DNA from: Amycolatopsis bartoniae
GTDB lineage: Bacteria; Actinomycetota; Actinomycetes; Mycobacteriales; Pseudonocardiaceae
Assembly (NCBI RefSeq): GCF_014191255.1
Contig: NZ_JACHWH010000009.1
Span: 124,001 to 188,000, forward strand
Direction of reading: 5' to 3'
Length of the DNA stretch: 64,000 nt
Shown: positions 31,829 through 41,529 of the stretch, in pieces
Numbering within the stretch: position 1 is the stretch's first letter
How the letters are laid out: the number at the start of each line of letters is the position of its first letter
Translations under genes and position numbers: made by a program
The notes under the pieces: model-generated
The model's database searches: none
What the model was told of the DNA's origin: nothing
The model's input: only the letters and a program-made list of their open reading frames with translations

Positions 31829-32122
31829 ATGGCCGAGAGCGAGCGGAACAGGCGTTTCGAGGACGACCTGGTCGGGCTGGACCCGGAGGACCCCGAAGCG
31901 CAGGCGTTCGCCGCGCACCTGGACCGGATGCAGCGCTGCGAGCCGGGGTTCACGATCGAAGCCTCGCTGAGCCGGGTGGAGGACTTCGCCGAGTCGTCGA
32001 GCCGGGCCGGTGGCCTGCGCTGGTGGGTCGCCGCGACGATCGTGGTGCTGATCGTGCTGGGTGTGATCGTGGCCTCGTGGGACATCATCGTGCGGGCGAT
32101 CCAGTGGCTCTCGGCCGGGTAA
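31829..32122 (+). CDS. small single-pass membrane protein
   Basis: A 97-residue protein: an acidic cytoplasmic N-terminal 60 residues (RRFEDDLVGLDPEDPEAQAF) and one or two hydrophobic segments (WWVAATIVVLIVLGVIVASW and a short amphipathic tail). I do not recognise a family with confidence; small DUF3040-like proteins look similar. It starts 18 nt after the kinase stop and may be co-transcribed with it. Confidence 0.65.
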   Translation: MAESERNRRFEDDLVGLDPEDPEAQAFAAHLDRMQRCEPGFTIEASLSRVEDFAESSSRAGGLRWWVAATIVVLIVLGVIVASWDIIVRAIQWLSAG

Positions 32123-32132
32123 CCTGGGAATC

Positions 32133-32555
32133 ATGAAGCCTGTCACCGGAACCACCCCTCGCGTGGTCAAGTCGGAGCAGGAGTGGCGGGAGGAGCTGAG
32201 CCCGGAGGAGTTCGCCGTGCTCCGCCAGGCCGCCACCGAGCGCCCGTTCACCGGGGAGTACACCGACACCAAGACCGAGGGTGTCTACGAGTGCCGTGCC
32301 TGCGGGGCGGAGCTGTTCCGCAGCGACACGAAGTTCGAGAGCCACTGCGGCTGGCCGTCGTTCTTCGACCCGGCCGACTCCGACGCCGTTCTGATCCGCG
32401 AGGACCGTTCGCTGGGCATGGTCCGCCTGGAGGTGCTGTGCGCGTCCTGCCACAGCCACCTGGGCCATGTGTTCGAGGGCGAGGGCTACCCCACCCCGAC
32501 CGACCAGCGGTACTGCATCAACTCCATCGCACTGCGCCTCACCCCGGCACAGTGA
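32133..32555 (+). CDS. msrB: peptide-methionine (R)-S-oxide reductase
   Basis: A 140-residue MsrB. Zinc is held by two Cys pairs (Cys54/Cys57 and Cys103/Cys106), and the catalytic cysteine is Cys128 in RYCINS. HCGWPSFFDP and SHLGHVFEGEGYPTPTDQRYC are classic signatures. It repairs oxidised methionine in the cytoplasm using thioredoxin. It starts 10 nt after the small membrane protein gene. A strong hairpin follows. Confidence 0.93.
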   Translation: MKPVTGTTPRVVKSEQEWREELSPEEFAVLRQAATERPFTGEYTDTKTEGVYECRACGAELFRSDTKFESHCGWPSFFDPADSDAVLIREDRSLGMVRLEVLCASCHSHLGHVFEGEGYPTPTDQRYCINSIALRLTPAQ

Positions 32556-32561
32556 GTACCG

Positions 32562-32591
32562 GCCGGGCCGCCGTGCGCGCGGCGGCCCGGC
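32562..32591. terminator. hairpin between convergent msrB and CoA-transferase genes
   Basis: A perfect 12-bp stem (arms 32562-32573 and 32580-32591) with a 6-nt loop sits 6 nt after msrB and 4 nt from the end of the convergent CoA-transferase gene. There is no T-run, as is common in high-GC actinobacteria, so it may work in both directions. Confidence 0.7.
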
Positions 32592-32595
32592 ACCC

Positions 32596-33891
32596 TCAGT
32601 TCCAGTCCGGCCGGTCCATCCCCGGCAGCCGCGACCCCGCCATTCCCAGCGGGGCGCCCGGCATCAGGACGTGCGTGATCCGCCCCCACGGGCTGTCCGT
32701 CTCCACCAGCAGGTCCGACGGGTCCAGCTCGTCCACGGCACCCTCCTCACGGCCCAGCGAGTCGAGCCAGTGGCCGGTGCGCGCCAGCGACAACCGCACC
32801 CGCCGGCTCCCGCCCTCAGTGGCCCCGCGGCGCAGCGCCGTCATGATCGCCGCCGCGGTGAGCCAGCCCGTGCCGTGGTCCAGCGCCTGCGCGGGCAGCG
32901 GTCGTGGCTCCTCACCGGCCGCGATACCCGACGCCATCTGCACCAGGCTGTCGAAACCGCGCCGCCCCGCCCACGGGCCCCGCCAGCCGTACGCGTCCAG
33001 CTCCGCGACCACGATCCCCGGCCGCGCCCGCGCCAGCCGCTCCGCCGAGAAACCCAGCCGCGCCAACGCGTCCGGCCGGTAGGACTGCAGGAACACGTCC
33101 GCCTCGGACACCAGCCGCCACAGCGTGTCGCGGCCCTCGGCCGTGCGCAGATCGACGTGCGCCGACCGCTTTCCCATCCCGAGGTCGACCACGAGCGGCC
33201 GCAGCACCGGCTGGTGCGCCGCGCTGATGTGCAGCACCTCCGCGCCGTGCGCGGCCAGCACCCGGCCCGCCGCGGGCCCGGCGATCACGTGCGTCAGCTC
33301 CAGCACGCGCACCCCGCCGAGCGGACGGTCCGATGTGGACAGTTCACGAACCGGTGCGGCGCCGAGAAAATCCCACTCCACCAACGGAGCGGCCGCCACC
33401 GCCTGCCCCTGCGGCGACGCGAGCCACTCGTCCGGCCGGCGCATCGCCGCCGCCGCACCGCCTGCCGCGACCACCGCTTCCTGCACGTCCCAAGCAGTCC
33501 GCGTCGCCACCGCTGCGGCCAGGTCCCGCGTGCCGAGCGCACGGCACGCCGCCTCCGCGTGATGCGGGTAGTTGCAGTGCAGCCGAACCCAGCCGTCCGC
33601 GGCCCGGTAGTCGCCGGAAAGCGGTTCCCACAGCGCCGCCGGCGGCTCCCCGTCGACGCGGACGTACCGCTCGCTGCGGAACACCGCCGCCGCGTGCCGG
33701 CGGTCGACCGACACCTCACCGGGATCGATCCCCTTGAGCCGCACCAGCTCCGCCGCCGCGAGCGTCGCCGCGGCGACGCTCTGCGCGGCCGCCTCGGTCA
33801 CCCGGAACGGCCCCGGCAGGACGGACTCCGGGCCGGTCATCGCGACCGGCCGCGGCTCCTCGCCCGTGAGGGCCCGCCAGAGCCCGTCCAC
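32596..33891 (-). CDS. family III CoA-transferase with permuted-looking order
   Basis: A 431-residue CaiB/BaiF-type protein. The fold-starting motif normally near residue 5 (GVRVLELTHVIAGPAAGRVL) is found at about residue 193, and the segment before it resembles the C-terminal half of the family (ADGWVRLHCNYPHHAEA). The probable catalytic Asp is in RRGFDSLVQMASG. It would move CoA between acyl groups; substrates are unknown. GTG 33891 directly follows the hemQ stop, so it is probably translated with the heme genes, though a role in heme synthesis is not evident. Confidence 0.78.
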   Translation of the reverse strand: MDGLWRALTGEEPRPVAMTGPESVLPGPFRVTEAAAQSVAAATLAAAELVRLKGIDPGEVSVDRRHAAAVFRSERYVRVDGEPPAALWEPLSGDYRAADGWVRLHCNYPHHAEAACRALGTRDLAAAVATRTAWDVQEAVVAAGGAAAAMRRPDEWLASPQGQAVAAAPLVEWDFLGAAPVRELSTSDRPLGGVRVLELTHVIAGPAAGRVLAAHGAEVLHISAAHQPVLRPLVVDLGMGKRSAHVDLRTAEGRDTLWRLVSEADVFLQSYRPDALARLGFSAERLARARPGIVVAELDAYGWRGPWAGRRGFDSLVQMASGIAAGEEPRPLPAQALDHGTGWLTAAAIMTALRRGATEGGSRRVRLSLARTGHWLDSLGREEGAVDELDPSDLLVETDSPWGRITHVLMPGAPLGMAGSRLPGMDRPDWN

Positions 33892-34584
33892 CTACGGCAG
33901 GGCGGCGATCAGCTCGGCCGGGGGCACGCGGGTGCCGGTGTAGAACGGGACCTCTTCACGCACGTGCCGCCGCGCCTCGCTGCCCCGCAGGTGGCGCATC
34001 AGGTCCACGATCCGGTGCAGCTCGTCGGCCTCGAAGGCGAGGATCCACTCGTAGTCACCGAGCGCGAACGACGCCACGGTGTTCGCTCGCACGTCCGGGT
34101 AGTCACGCGCCATCTTGCCGTGGTCGGCGAGCATCTTGCGCCGATCCTCGTCGGGCAGCAGGTACCACTCGTAGGAGCGCACGAACGGGTACACGCAGAC
34201 GTACTTGCGAGCCTCCTCACCGGCCAGGAACGCCGGGACGTGGCTCTTGTTGAACTCCGCGGGCCGGTGCAGCGCGAACTGGCTCCACACCGGCGTCGAC
34301 ACCCGCCCGAGCGGCGTGCGGCGGAAGCCGGTGTAGGCGGCCTGCACCTGTTCGGCCTCCTCGGCGTGCCACCAGATCAGGAAGTCCGCGTCCGCGCGCA
34401 GCGCCGACACGTCGTACACGCCGCGCACGACCACGCCCTTGCCCTCCAGGGCGTCCAGGTACTCCGTGGTCTCCCGGGCCGCCTCGCCCCGGTCTTCGGG
34501 GAGCCTGCCCGGCTCGACCCGGAACACGGACCAAGCGGTGTAGCGGATGGTGTCGTTGAGCTCGTTGTAGTTCAGGCGCGCCAT
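33892..34584 (-). CDS. hemQ: coproheme decarboxylase HemQ
   Basis: A 230-residue chlorite-dismutase-fold protein. It catalyses the last step of the coproporphyrin-dependent heme route of Gram-positives, turning coproheme to heme b with peroxide. Landmarks are [18 protein letters not shown] (with the reactive Tyr region), [11 protein letters not shown] and [17 protein letters not shown] (heme-pocket His area). ATG 34584 ([10 protein letters not shown]) is chosen; the frame extends further upstream into hemY. The gap after hemY is 4 nt. Confidence 0.92.
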   Translation of the reverse strand: MARLNYNELNDTIRYTAWSVFRVEPGRLPEDRGEAARETTEYLDALEGKGVVVRGVYDVSALRADADFLIWWHAEEAEQVQAAYTGFRRTPLGRVSTPVWSQFALHRPAEFNKSHVPAFLAGEEARKYVCVYPFVRSYEWYLLPDEDRRKMLADHGKMARDYPDVRANTVASFALGDYEWILAFEADELHRIVDLMRHLRGSEARRHVREEVPFYTGTRVPPAELIAALP

Positions 34585-34588
34585 CTCT

Positions 34589-35962
34589 TCATGATGGCAC
34601 TGACCCGCCGGGAAGCGGCCCCGAGGTGATGCGGCTCGCGGCCGCCGTGGCCGTGGCGATGCAGGCGGGCACGCCCACGCCGTGCAGGGCGGCACCCGCG
34701 ACGGCGAGCCCCGGCACCCGCGCCACCTCCCGTTCGACGCGCGCCACGACGTCGAGGTGCCCGACGCCGTACTGCGGCAGGCCGCCGCCCCAGCGCATGA
34801 CGTACGTGTCGAGCGGCTCGGCCGTCACGCCGGTCAGCTCCGCGAGATCGGCCCGCACGAGCCGGACCAGCTCCTCGTCGTCCGCCCGCAGCGCGCCCGG
34901 TTCGCCGAACCGGCCCACGGAACCACGCACGAACAACGCGCTGTCGCCGAAGTGCGGCCACTTGCGGCTGGAGAACGTGAACGCCTTCGACGCGAGCGGT
35001 TCCCCGGCGCTGATGAGCACCCCGGAGGCGTCCGGCACGGCCGCGTCCGGCGGCAGCGCCAGCGCGACCACGGCCATCGACGCGACCTCGACCGAGCCGA
35101 GCGCCGACGACGCCGCGGGCGCGACGTCTTCGAGCAGCCGCCGGGCGGCGGGCGCGGGCACGGCGAGCAGCACCGCGTCGACGTCCACGGCCTCGTCGAC
35201 CAGCTCCAGCCGGAAACCGGCGGGCGTGCGCCGCAGCCCGCGGACGAGCGTGTTGAGCCGGACGTCCGGCTTCGCCAGCTCGACGAGCCGCTCCACCAGG
35301 GTGCCCAGCCCTCCGGCGAGCGTGCCGAACACCGGCGCGGCGCTCGGCGAGGCAGGCACCAGCGAGGCGGCGGCCTCGGTGAGCGACCGGGCGCCCTTCT
35401 CGATCGCGGAAGCCAGCGCCGGGACTGTCGCCCGCAGGCCGAGCCCGTCCGCCCCACCCGCGTACACGCCGCCGAGCAGCGGATCCACCAGCCGGTCCAC
35501 GAGCTCGTCACCGAAGCGTTCGCGCAGCAGGGCGCCCAGCGCCACGTCACCGTCGAGCCGGACCGGCGGCAGCCCGGCCTCCGCCTCGACCCGGCGGCGC
35601 CCGTCCTCGGAGAGAACTCCGGCCACCGCTTCGGGCGAACCCGGAACACCCATCACGGTGCCGCCCGGCATGCCGACCTGCTGCCCGCCCGCGCGGATCG
35701 TGGAGCGGGCCCCGGTCGGATGGGTCAGCCGATCCCCCAGCCCGGTCTCCTTGGCGAGCGCGAGCGCCTCCGGGCGGCGCGCGAGGAACGCCTCCGCGCC
35801 CACGTCGTACGGCTGCCCGGCCAGCTCGATCGTCCGCAGCTTGCCGCCGAGGCGGTCGCCGGACTCGAACAGCGTGATCGTCGCCGCGGCACCGAGTTGC
35901 CCGCGCAGCCGGTACGCCGCCGTGGCGCCGGAGATCCCGCCGCCGATCACCGCGACGTGCAT
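34589..35962 (-). CDS. hemY: coproporphyrinogen III oxidase HemY/CgoX
   Basis: A 457-residue FAD protein with the dinucleotide motif [19 protein letters not shown] at the N terminus, [13 protein letters not shown], and the C-terminal FAD closure [18 protein letters not shown]. In organisms with HemQ this enzyme oxidises coproporphyrinogen III to coproporphyrin III rather than acting on protoporphyrinogen. ATG 35962 overlaps the hemE stop by one base (TGATG), giving coupled translation in the hemE-hemY-hemQ operon. Confidence 0.9.
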   Translation of the reverse strand: MHVAVIGGGISGATAAYRLRGQLGAAATITLFESGDRLGGKLRTIELAGQPYDVGAEAFLARRPEALALAKETGLGDRLTHPTGARSTIRAGGQQVGMPGGTVMGVPGSPEAVAGVLSEDGRRRVEAEAGLPPVRLDGDVALGALLRERFGDELVDRLVDPLLGGVYAGGADGLGLRATVPALASAIEKGARSLTEAAASLVPASPSAAPVFGTLAGGLGTLVERLVELAKPDVRLNTLVRGLRRTPAGFRLELVDEAVDVDAVLLAVPAPAARRLLEDVAPAASSALGSVEVASMAVVALALPPDAAVPDASGVLISAGEPLASKAFTFSSRKWPHFGDSALFVRGSVGRFGEPGALRADDEELVRLVRADLAELTGVTAEPLDTYVMRWGGGLPQYGVGHLDVVARVEREVARVPGLAVAGAALHGVGVPACIATATAAASRITSGPLPGGSVPS

Positions 35963-37047
35963 CACGGCTCCAGCGCGTGCACCAGCTCGACCACCCTGGT
36001 CAGCACCTCGGGGTCGGTCCCGGGCAGCACGCCGTGCCCCAGGTTGAAGATGTGCCCCGCCGCGGCGCGGCCCTCGGCGACGACGCGCCGCACCTCGGCC
36101 TCGATCACCGGCCACGAAGCGCCCAGCAGCGCCGGGTCGAGGTTGCCCTGCACGGCGGGCGCGGGCGAGCCGTCCGCCGTCAGCCGCCGCACGGCCTCGT
36201 CGAGCGGGATCCGCCAGTCGACGCCCACCACGTCGGCGCCCGCCTCGCGCATCGCGGTCAGCAACTCGCCGGTGCCGACGCCGAAGTGGATCCGCGGCAC
36301 GTCGTACTCCGCCAGCCCGCCGAGCACCTTCGCCGAGTGCGGCAGCACGAACTCGCGGTACTCACGCAGCGACAGCGCACCGGCCCAGGAGTCGAACAGC
36401 TGCACCGCGTCCGCCCCGGCGTCCAGCTGGACGCGCAGGAACGTCAGCGCCATGGTCGCGAGCCGGTCGGCCAGCTCGTGCCACAGCCGCGGGTGCGAGC
36501 GCATGAGCGCCTTGGTGTGCTCGTAGTTGCGGCTCGGCCCGCCCTCGATGAGGTAGGACGCGAGCGTGAACGGCGCACCGGCGAACCCGATCAGCGGCGT
36601 GCCCCCGAGCCGCTCGACCAGCAGCCCCACGCCCTCGGCGACGGCCGCGACCTGCTCCGGTTCGAGCTCCGGCAGCGCCTTGACGTCGTCCGCCGTCCGC
36701 ACCGGCGAGGCGAGGACAGGGCCGGTGCCGGGCACGATGTCGATCCCGACGCCCGCCGCGAACAGCGGGACGACGATGTCGCTGTACAGGATCGCCGCGT
36801 CGACCCCGTGGCGGCGCACGGGCTGCAGCGTGATCTCCGCGAGCATCTCGGGGTCGAAGCACGACTTGAGCATCGGCACGCCCTCGCGCAGCGCGCGGTA
36901 CTCGGGCAGCGACCGGCCGGCCTGGCGCATGAACCACACCGGCACCCGCGAGGGACGGCCGCCGCGGGCAGCGACCAGCAGGGGCGCTCCGGACAGATCG
37001 CGCTGGGCCCGCCGGCGTGAGGGGGCAGAAGTAGACATCGTGTTCAT
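35962..37047 (-). CDS. hemE: uroporphyrinogen decarboxylase
   Basis: An approximately 361-residue HemE. Signatures are [17 protein letters not shown], with the substrate-binding Arg and Asp regions, and [17 protein letters not shown] and [14 protein letters not shown]. It converts uroporphyrinogen III to coproporphyrinogen III. Two in-frame starts are possible, ATG 37047 and ATG 37038; neither has a good ribosome-binding site. It leads the hemE-hemY-hemQ-CoA-transferase run and is divergent from the DUF3000 gene, as in Streptomyces. Confidence 0.9.
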   Translation of the reverse strand: MNTMSTSAPSRRRAQRDLSGAPLLVAARGGRPSRVPVWFMRQAGRSLPEYRALREGVPMLKSCFDPEMLAEITLQPVRRHGVDAAILYSDIVVPLFAAGVGIDIVPGTGPVLASPVRTADDVKALPELEPEQVAAVAEGVGLLVERLGGTPLIGFAGAPFTLASYLIEGGPSRNYEHTKALMRSHPRLWHELADRLATMALTFLRVQLDAGADAVQLFDSWAGALSLREYREFVLPHSAKVLGGLAEYDVPRIHFGVGTGELLTAMREAGADVVGVDWRIPLDEAVRRLTADGSPAPAVQGNLDPALLGASWPVIEAEVRRVVAEGRAAAGHIFNLGHGVLPGTDPEVLTRVVELVHALEP

Positions 37048-37125
37048 GGTGCCACGCGGGCGGGCGGGGCCCTCCTTCGGCGCGTCTACGCCCCAGGCTC
37101 CTTGATCGGTCCTAGAGTCGGCTGA

Positions 37126-37689
37126 GTGACCGCGATGACGCATGCGCCCGAGCTCTTCCGTGAAGCCGTCGCGGCGCTGCAGGCCGTCCGGCCCCGGCCG
37201 GAGATGACCCTCGAGCCCGTGCGCGCTCCGCAGCGGCTGGCTCCGTGGGCGTACGCGCTCAGCTGCGAGACCACCGGACCCGCCGACGTGCCCGCCTCGG
37301 GCAGGCTGGTGCTGCTGCACGACCCCGACGGCCAGGAGAACTGGCACGGCGTGCTGCGGCTCGTCGTGTACGTGCGGGCGGAGCTGGATCGCGAGCTGGC
37401 CACCGATCCCTTCCTGCCCGCCGTGGGCTGGTCGTGGCTGACCGACGCGCTGGAGCACTCGGGTGCCGAGTGGACCGCGCTGGGCGGTACGGTCACCGAG
37501 ACGTCGTCGGCCCGCTTCGGCGACATCTCCGGCCCCGCACGCACCGACGACCTCGAACTGCGGGCGTCGTGGACACCCACCGACGGCAACCTCGAACCGC
37601 ACGGTGAGGCGTTCCTGCAGCTGATGTCCAGCGTCGCCGGCCTTCCCCCGGTCGGGGTCACCCTCTTCGGCCACCGCCAGAGCTCCTAG
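37126..37689 (+). CDS. DUF3000 family protein
   Basis: A 187-residue soluble protein of the actinobacterial family DUF3000 (function unknown): [41 protein letters not shown] and a [13 protein letters not shown] helix. It is regularly found between hemE and the RNase D/regulator genes in actinobacteria, as here. Start GTG 37126, with ATG 37135 as an alternative. The 78-bp gap to hemE must hold both promoters. Confidence 0.88.
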   Translation: MTAMTHAPELFREAVAALQAVRPRPEMTLEPVRAPQRLAPWAYALSCETTGPADVPASGRLVLLHDPDGQENWHGVLRLVVYVRAELDRELATDPFLPAVGWSWLTDALEHSGAEWTALGGTVTETSSARFGDISGPARTDDLELRASWTPTDGNLEPHGEAFLQLMSSVAGLPPVGVTLFGHRQSS

Positions 37690-38113
37690 CCGGAGGCGAC
37701 TTCCGCCGGTTGTCGCTCTACCGGGTGGTCGCACGCCCTCGCCGTCGGTGAGGGGACCCTTTACTGCGTTCTGATGAACCCTCTCCCCGGACGGGTCGAA
37801 GCCGGGTAACTTGGTGCCCGAGCAGATGCACGGTCCGTATGCACGCGCATCCGACGGCCTCCAACTGTGCTCTATCGTGTTCGCTCCGCAAGTCGTTAGC
37901 AACCGGCGGTGTATTAACCCGTTTGTGTTACAAGGACACCACTTAGTAACTACTCGATCGGGATAGATACCCGTTCGATCCCCCCGCTCAGCCCTTGAGA
38001 CGGCTAGAGTGCTCCTTCGACGACACCACTTTCGGTCTAAGGCTGGCGCGGCTGATTGGCCGAAAGTCCCGGTGCCGGTCGGGGGGCACGACCGACTCCA
38101 GGGAGGTAGTGAC
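37690..38113. other. 424-bp regulatory region upstream of the WhiI-like regulator
   Basis: No gene is supported here. The stretch 37880-37985 is markedly less GC-rich than its surroundings and holds the inverted repeat GTTAC-N14-GTAAC (37927-37950) and a CGGG-N7-CCCG element (37959-37973) flanked by CGATC direct repeats. The length and composition suggest a long, multi-input promoter for the response regulator that follows. The 12-mer GTGAGGGGACCC at 37748 also occurs at 23285. Confidence 0.5.
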
Positions 38114-38830
38114 GTGGCTGCCGTCGGCTTATCTCAGGCCGTCAGATCCACGCCAGCCGGTGCTTTGCCGGCGAGCATGGTTCCGCACCCGCGGGAAGAG
38201 CTGTTTTCCGTGCTGGTGGTCGATGACCACCCGTTGCTGAGGGAGGCTATTGCCGCACGACTCGCTCAGATGGGAGCGGGCACCGTACACGAGGCTGCCA
38301 CGGTAGCCGAGGCCAGAGCGCGTGCGAGCGCGACAGGTCCCTGTGACCTGGCGATTCTCGACCTCGGGCTGCCCGATGGTTCGGGCATCGAGCTGGTCAC
38401 GGAGCTCCGCAACCACGGCTGGCCGCGCATCGTCGTACTGGCGTCCTCGGACGACCCGTACGCCGTGCGGTCGGCGTTCCAGGCGGGCGCCCAGGCGTAC
38501 CTGCTGAAGTCGGCGTCACCCATGGTGGTGACGGACGGCGTCCGGCGGGTGCTCGAGGGCGGCGTGTACGCGGACCCGAGTGTTGCTCCGGTGCTGGCCA
38601 CCGGCACGCGGGTTCCCGGCACGGACAACACACCGCGGGAACTGTCCGCGCGCGAGGTGGAGGTTCTCCAGCTCGTGGCGGACGGTCAGTCCAACAAGGA
38701 GATCGGCGAGGAGCTCAGCCTCTCCGCGCTCACCGTCAAGTCGCACCTGTCGCGGATCGGGCGCAAGCTCGGCACCGGTGACCGGGCGCAGATGGTGGCG
38801 CTGGCGATGCGCGCGGGCGTCATCCGCTGA
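38114..38830 (+). CDS. LuxR/NarL-type response regulator, WhiI-like by position
   Basis: A 238-residue regulator: a disordered 30-residue N terminus, a receiver domain (acidic pair Asp37/Asp38, phosphorylation site Asp83 in ILDLGLPDG, Ser111, Lys132) and a C-terminal LuxR helix-turn-helix ([22 protein letters not shown]). All pocket residues are present. No histidine kinase is adjacent, so it is an orphan. Streptomyces whiI occupies the same place, between DUF3000 and RNase D, as I recall. GTG 38114 follows GGGAGGTAGTGAC. Confidence 0.85.
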   Translation: MAAVGLSQAVRSTPAGALPASMVPHPREELFSVLVVDDHPLLREAIAARLAQMGAGTVHEAATVAEARARASATGPCDLAILDLGLPDGSGIELVTELRNHGWPRIVVLASSDDPYAVRSAFQAGAQAYLLKSASPMVVTDGVRRVLEGGVYADPSVAPVLATGTRVPGTDNTPRELSAREVEVLQLVADGQSNKEIGEELSLSALTVKSHLSRIGRKLGTGDRAQMVALAMRAGVIR

Positions 38831-38898
38831 CCTCAGATGAACGCTCTGCGGGACGGGTCCACCAGGCGCGGTCGGCCCGTCCCGTAGGGTGGAAAGCT

Positions 38899-40137
38899 GT
38901 GGAAACCGCAGATCACGACCCGGAGACCGCTGAACCGATCCTGTTGCAGGAGCCGGCGGACGGAACTCCACCCGTGATCTCCGACCCGGTCGAGCTGGCC
39001 AGGGCGTGCGAAAAGCTCGCCGCGGGCACCGGCGCGATCGCGGTCGACACCGAACGAGCTTCGGGCTACCGGTACTGGCCCAAGGCCTACCTGGTGCAGC
39101 TGCGCCGGGAAGGCGCGGGCACGCTGCTGGTGGACCCGATCGCGCTGGACGGCGAGCTCGAACCGCTGCGGCAGGCGATCAACGGCGAGGAATGGGTGCT
39201 GCACGCCGCCTCGCAGGACCTGCCGTGCCTGGCCGAGCTGGGCCTGGCTCCGGCGAGCCTGTTCGACACCGAGCTGGCCGGGCGCCTGGCGGGCCACGAG
39301 CGGGTCGCGCTCGGCACGCTTGTCGAGAAGCTGCTGGGCTACCGGCTGGAGAAGGGGCACAGCGCCGCGGACTGGTCGAAGCGGCCGCTGCCCGTGGACT
39401 GGCTGAACTACGCCGCCCTCGACGTCGAGCTGCTCGTCCCACTGCGGGAGAAGCTCGAAGCCGAGCTGGCCGCGCAGGGGAAGCTGGAGTGGGCGCGGCA
39501 GGAGTTCGAGGCTGTCCGGACGGCGGCCCCGCCCGCGCCGCGCCACGAACCGTGGCGGCGCACGTCCGGCATCCACAAGGTCCGCACCGCACGAGGGCTC
39601 GCGGCGGTCCGCGCCCTGTGGGAGGCGCGCGACGAGCTGGCCCGCAAGCGCGACCGCGCGCCCAGCCGGGTGCTGCCGGACAGCGCGATCATCAACGCGG
39701 TGCTGTCGGAGCCCAAGAACGTCGCCGAGCTGCAGGCGCTGCCCGTGTTCGGCGGCCGCGTGCAGCGGCGGTACACGGGGAACTGGTTCCGGCACCTGCA
39801 GACCGCGCGGGGCCTGCCGCGCGAGCAGCTGCCGAACCCGTCCCAGCCGAACGACGGGCCGCCCCCGGCCAACCGCTGGGCCGACAAGGACCCGGACGCG
39901 GCGGCCCGCCTCGCCGCGGCGCGCGCCGCGCTCAACGCGATCGCGGAGCACCACGGGCTGCCGGTGGAGAACCTCCTGCTGCCCGACCTGCTGCGCCGCA
40001 CCTGCTGGCGCCCGCCCGCGGACCGCTCGCCGGAGGGCGTCGCCGAGGCGTTGCGCGCCGGTGGGGCGCGGCCCTGGCAGATCGAGCTGACCGCCGGGAA
40101 GCTGTCGGAGGCGTTGCAGAAGACGGCGGGGAAGTAG
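38899..40137 (+). CDS. rnd: ribonuclease D
   Basis: A 412-residue DEDDy exonuclease with an HRDC domain. Exonuclease motifs are VDTERASGYRY (Asp50, Glu52), HAASQDLPCL and LNYAALDVELLV (catalytic Tyr and Asp). The HRDC domain spans about residues 225-300 (ARGLAAVRALWEARDELARKRDRAPSRVL). It trims the 3' ends of tRNA and other stable RNA. Start GTG 38899. The order DUF3000-regulator-rnd-fadA-fadB is conserved in Streptomyces. Confidence 0.9.
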   Translation: METADHDPETAEPILLQEPADGTPPVISDPVELARACEKLAAGTGAIAVDTERASGYRYWPKAYLVQLRREGAGTLLVDPIALDGELEPLRQAINGEEWVLHAASQDLPCLAELGLAPASLFDTELAGRLAGHERVALGTLVEKLLGYRLEKGHSAADWSKRPLPVDWLNYAALDVELLVPLREKLEAELAAQGKLEWARQEFEAVRTAAPPAPRHEPWRRTSGIHKVRTARGLAAVRALWEARDELARKRDRAPSRVLPDSAIINAVLSEPKNVAELQALPVFGGRVQRRYTGNWFRHLQTARGLPREQLPNPSQPNDGPPPANRWADKDPDAAARLAAARAALNAIAEHHGLPVENLLLPDLLRRTCWRPPADRSPEGVAEALRAGGARPWQIELTAGKLSEALQKTAGK

Positions 40138-40199
40138 CCGCTGCCGGGGGCGGCTTCCGCTCCGGAAACAGTCGCTTCGAGCGTGCGCGGCGGCGTGGA

Positions 40200-40233
40200 A
40201 GTGGCGTGACCCACTCGACCGGGCCACGCCACT
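40200..40233 (+). terminator. hairpin after rnd
   Basis: A perfect 9-bp stem (AGTGGCGTG at 40200-40208 with CACGCCACT at 40225-40233) and a 16-nt loop lies 62 nt after rnd and ends just before the palindrome upstream of fadA. It has no T-run, so termination is plausible but not certain. Confidence 0.45.
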
Positions 40234-40234
40234 G

Positions 40235-40250
40235 GTTACCCACGGGTAAC
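40235..40250. promoter_or_regulatory. perfect palindrome upstream of fadAB
   Basis: GTTACCCACGGGTAAC is a perfect 7-bp inverted repeat with a 2-nt centre, 50 nt before the fadA start. The size and TTAC/GTAA arms are typical of TetR-family operators, several of which control fatty-acid breakdown in actinobacteria. No TetR gene lies in the window, so the regulator would be encoded elsewhere. Confidence 0.6.
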
Positions 40251-40299
40251 AAGGGCTATGGTGCGGGAGTACATCTTCCTTTTTCCGTGAGGAGCAACC

Positions 40300-41529
40300 G
40301 TGGCCGCAACACCCCTGGCGCCGTCTGCGCGGGCGGTGCGCACCGTGGCCTTCGTCGACGGGGTCCGCACCCCGTTCGGCAAGGCGGGCGACAAGGGCAT
40401 CTACGCCAACACCCGGGCCGACGACCTCGTGGTCAAGGTCATCCGCGAGCTGCTGCGCCGGCACCCCGAGCTGCCGCCCGAGCGCGTCGACGACGTCGCC
40501 ATCGCCGCCACCACCCAGACCGGTGACCAGGGCCTGACCATCGGCCGCACCGCGGCGCTGCTGGCCGGCCTGCCCAAGTCCGTCCCCGGCTTCGCGATCG
40601 ACCGCATGTGCGCCGGCGCGATGACCGCGGTGACCTCCGTCGCGGGTGGCATCGGCTTCGGCGCCTACGACATCGCGATCGCGGGTGGCGTCGAGCACAT
40701 GGGCCGCCACCCGATGGGCGAGGGCGTCGACCCGAACCCGCGCATCGTCGCCGACAAGCTGGTCGACCCGACCGCGCTGGTCATGGGCCAGACGGCCGAG
40801 AACGTGCACGACCGCTTCCCGGCGATCACCAAGCAGCGCACCGACGAGTATGCCGCGCAGAGCCAGGAGCGCTACGCCGACGCGGTCAAGGCGGGCAAGA
40901 TCGGCCCCGAGCTGGTGCCCGTCGCGATCCGCAACCCGGAGCTGGGCTGGGGCCTGGCCACCGAGGACGAGCCGCCGCGCCCCGGCACCACCGTCGAGCA
41001 GCTGGCGAAGCTCAAGACCCCGTTCCGCCCGCACGGCCGCGTCACCGCGGGCAACGCCGCGGGCCTCAACGACGGCGCGACCGGCGCGATTCTCGCCGAC
41101 GAGGACACCGCCCGCGAGCTGGGCCTGCCCGTCGGCATGCGGCTGGTCGGCTACTCCTTCGCGGGCGTCGAGCCCGAGGTGATGGGCATCGGCCCGGTGC
41201 CCGCCACCGAGAAGCTGCTCGCGCGCACCGGACTGTCCATCGAGGACATCGGGCTGTTCGAGATCAACGAGGCGTTCGCCGTGCAGGTGCTCGCCTTCCT
41301 CGACCACTTCGGCCTCGACGCCACGAGCGAGCGCGTGAACCCGTGGGGCGGCGCGATCGCCTGCGGGCACCCGCTGGCGTCCTCCGGCGTGCGGCTGATG
41401 ACGCAGCTGTCGCGCCAGTTCGCCGAACACCCCGAGGTCCGCTACGGCCTCACCACGATGTGCATCGGCATCGGCATGGGTGGTTCCGTGCTGTGGGAGA
41501 ACCCGAACTACGACGGGAGCGACAAGTGA
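40300..41529 (+). CDS. fadA: acetyl-CoA C-acyltransferase (thiolase)
   Basis: A 409-residue thiolase. The nucleophilic cysteine is Cys104 in DRMCAGAM, followed by NEAFAVQ, GGAIACGHPLASSG and the second catalytic cysteine in CIGIGMGGS. It cleaves 3-ketoacyl-CoA in beta-oxidation. GTG 40300 follows GAGGAGCAACC. The stop overlaps the fadB start (GTGA), and the two products should form the beta-oxidation complex. Confidence 0.93.
   Translation: MAATPLAPSARAVRTVAFVDGVRTPFGKAGDKGIYANTRADDLVVKVIRELLRRHPELPPERVDDVAIAATTQTGDQGLTIGRTAALLAGLPKSVPGFAIDRMCAGAMTAVTSVAGGIGFGAYDIAIAGGVEHMGRHPMGEGVDPNPRIVADKLVDPTALVMGQTAENVHDRFPAITKQRTDEYAAQSQERYADAVKAGKIGPELVPVAIRNPELGWGLATEDEPPRPGTTVEQLAKLKTPFRPHGRVTAGNAAGLNDGATGAILADEDTARELGLPVGMRLVGYSFAGVEPEVMGIGPVPATEKLLARTGLSIEDIGLFEINEAFAVQVLAFLDHFGLDATSERVNPWGGAIACGHPLASSGVRLMTQLSRQFAEHPEVRYGLTTMCIGIGMGGSVLWENPNYDGSDK

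Noticed and set aside
38038-38066. A WhiG/FliA-type promoter (TAAG-N17-GCCGAAAG) upstream of the WhiI-like gene.
   Set aside because: Three mismatches to the consensus I recall (TAAA, GCCGATAA) and a spacer longer than usual; attractive because whiI depends on WhiG in Streptomyces, but not supported well enough.
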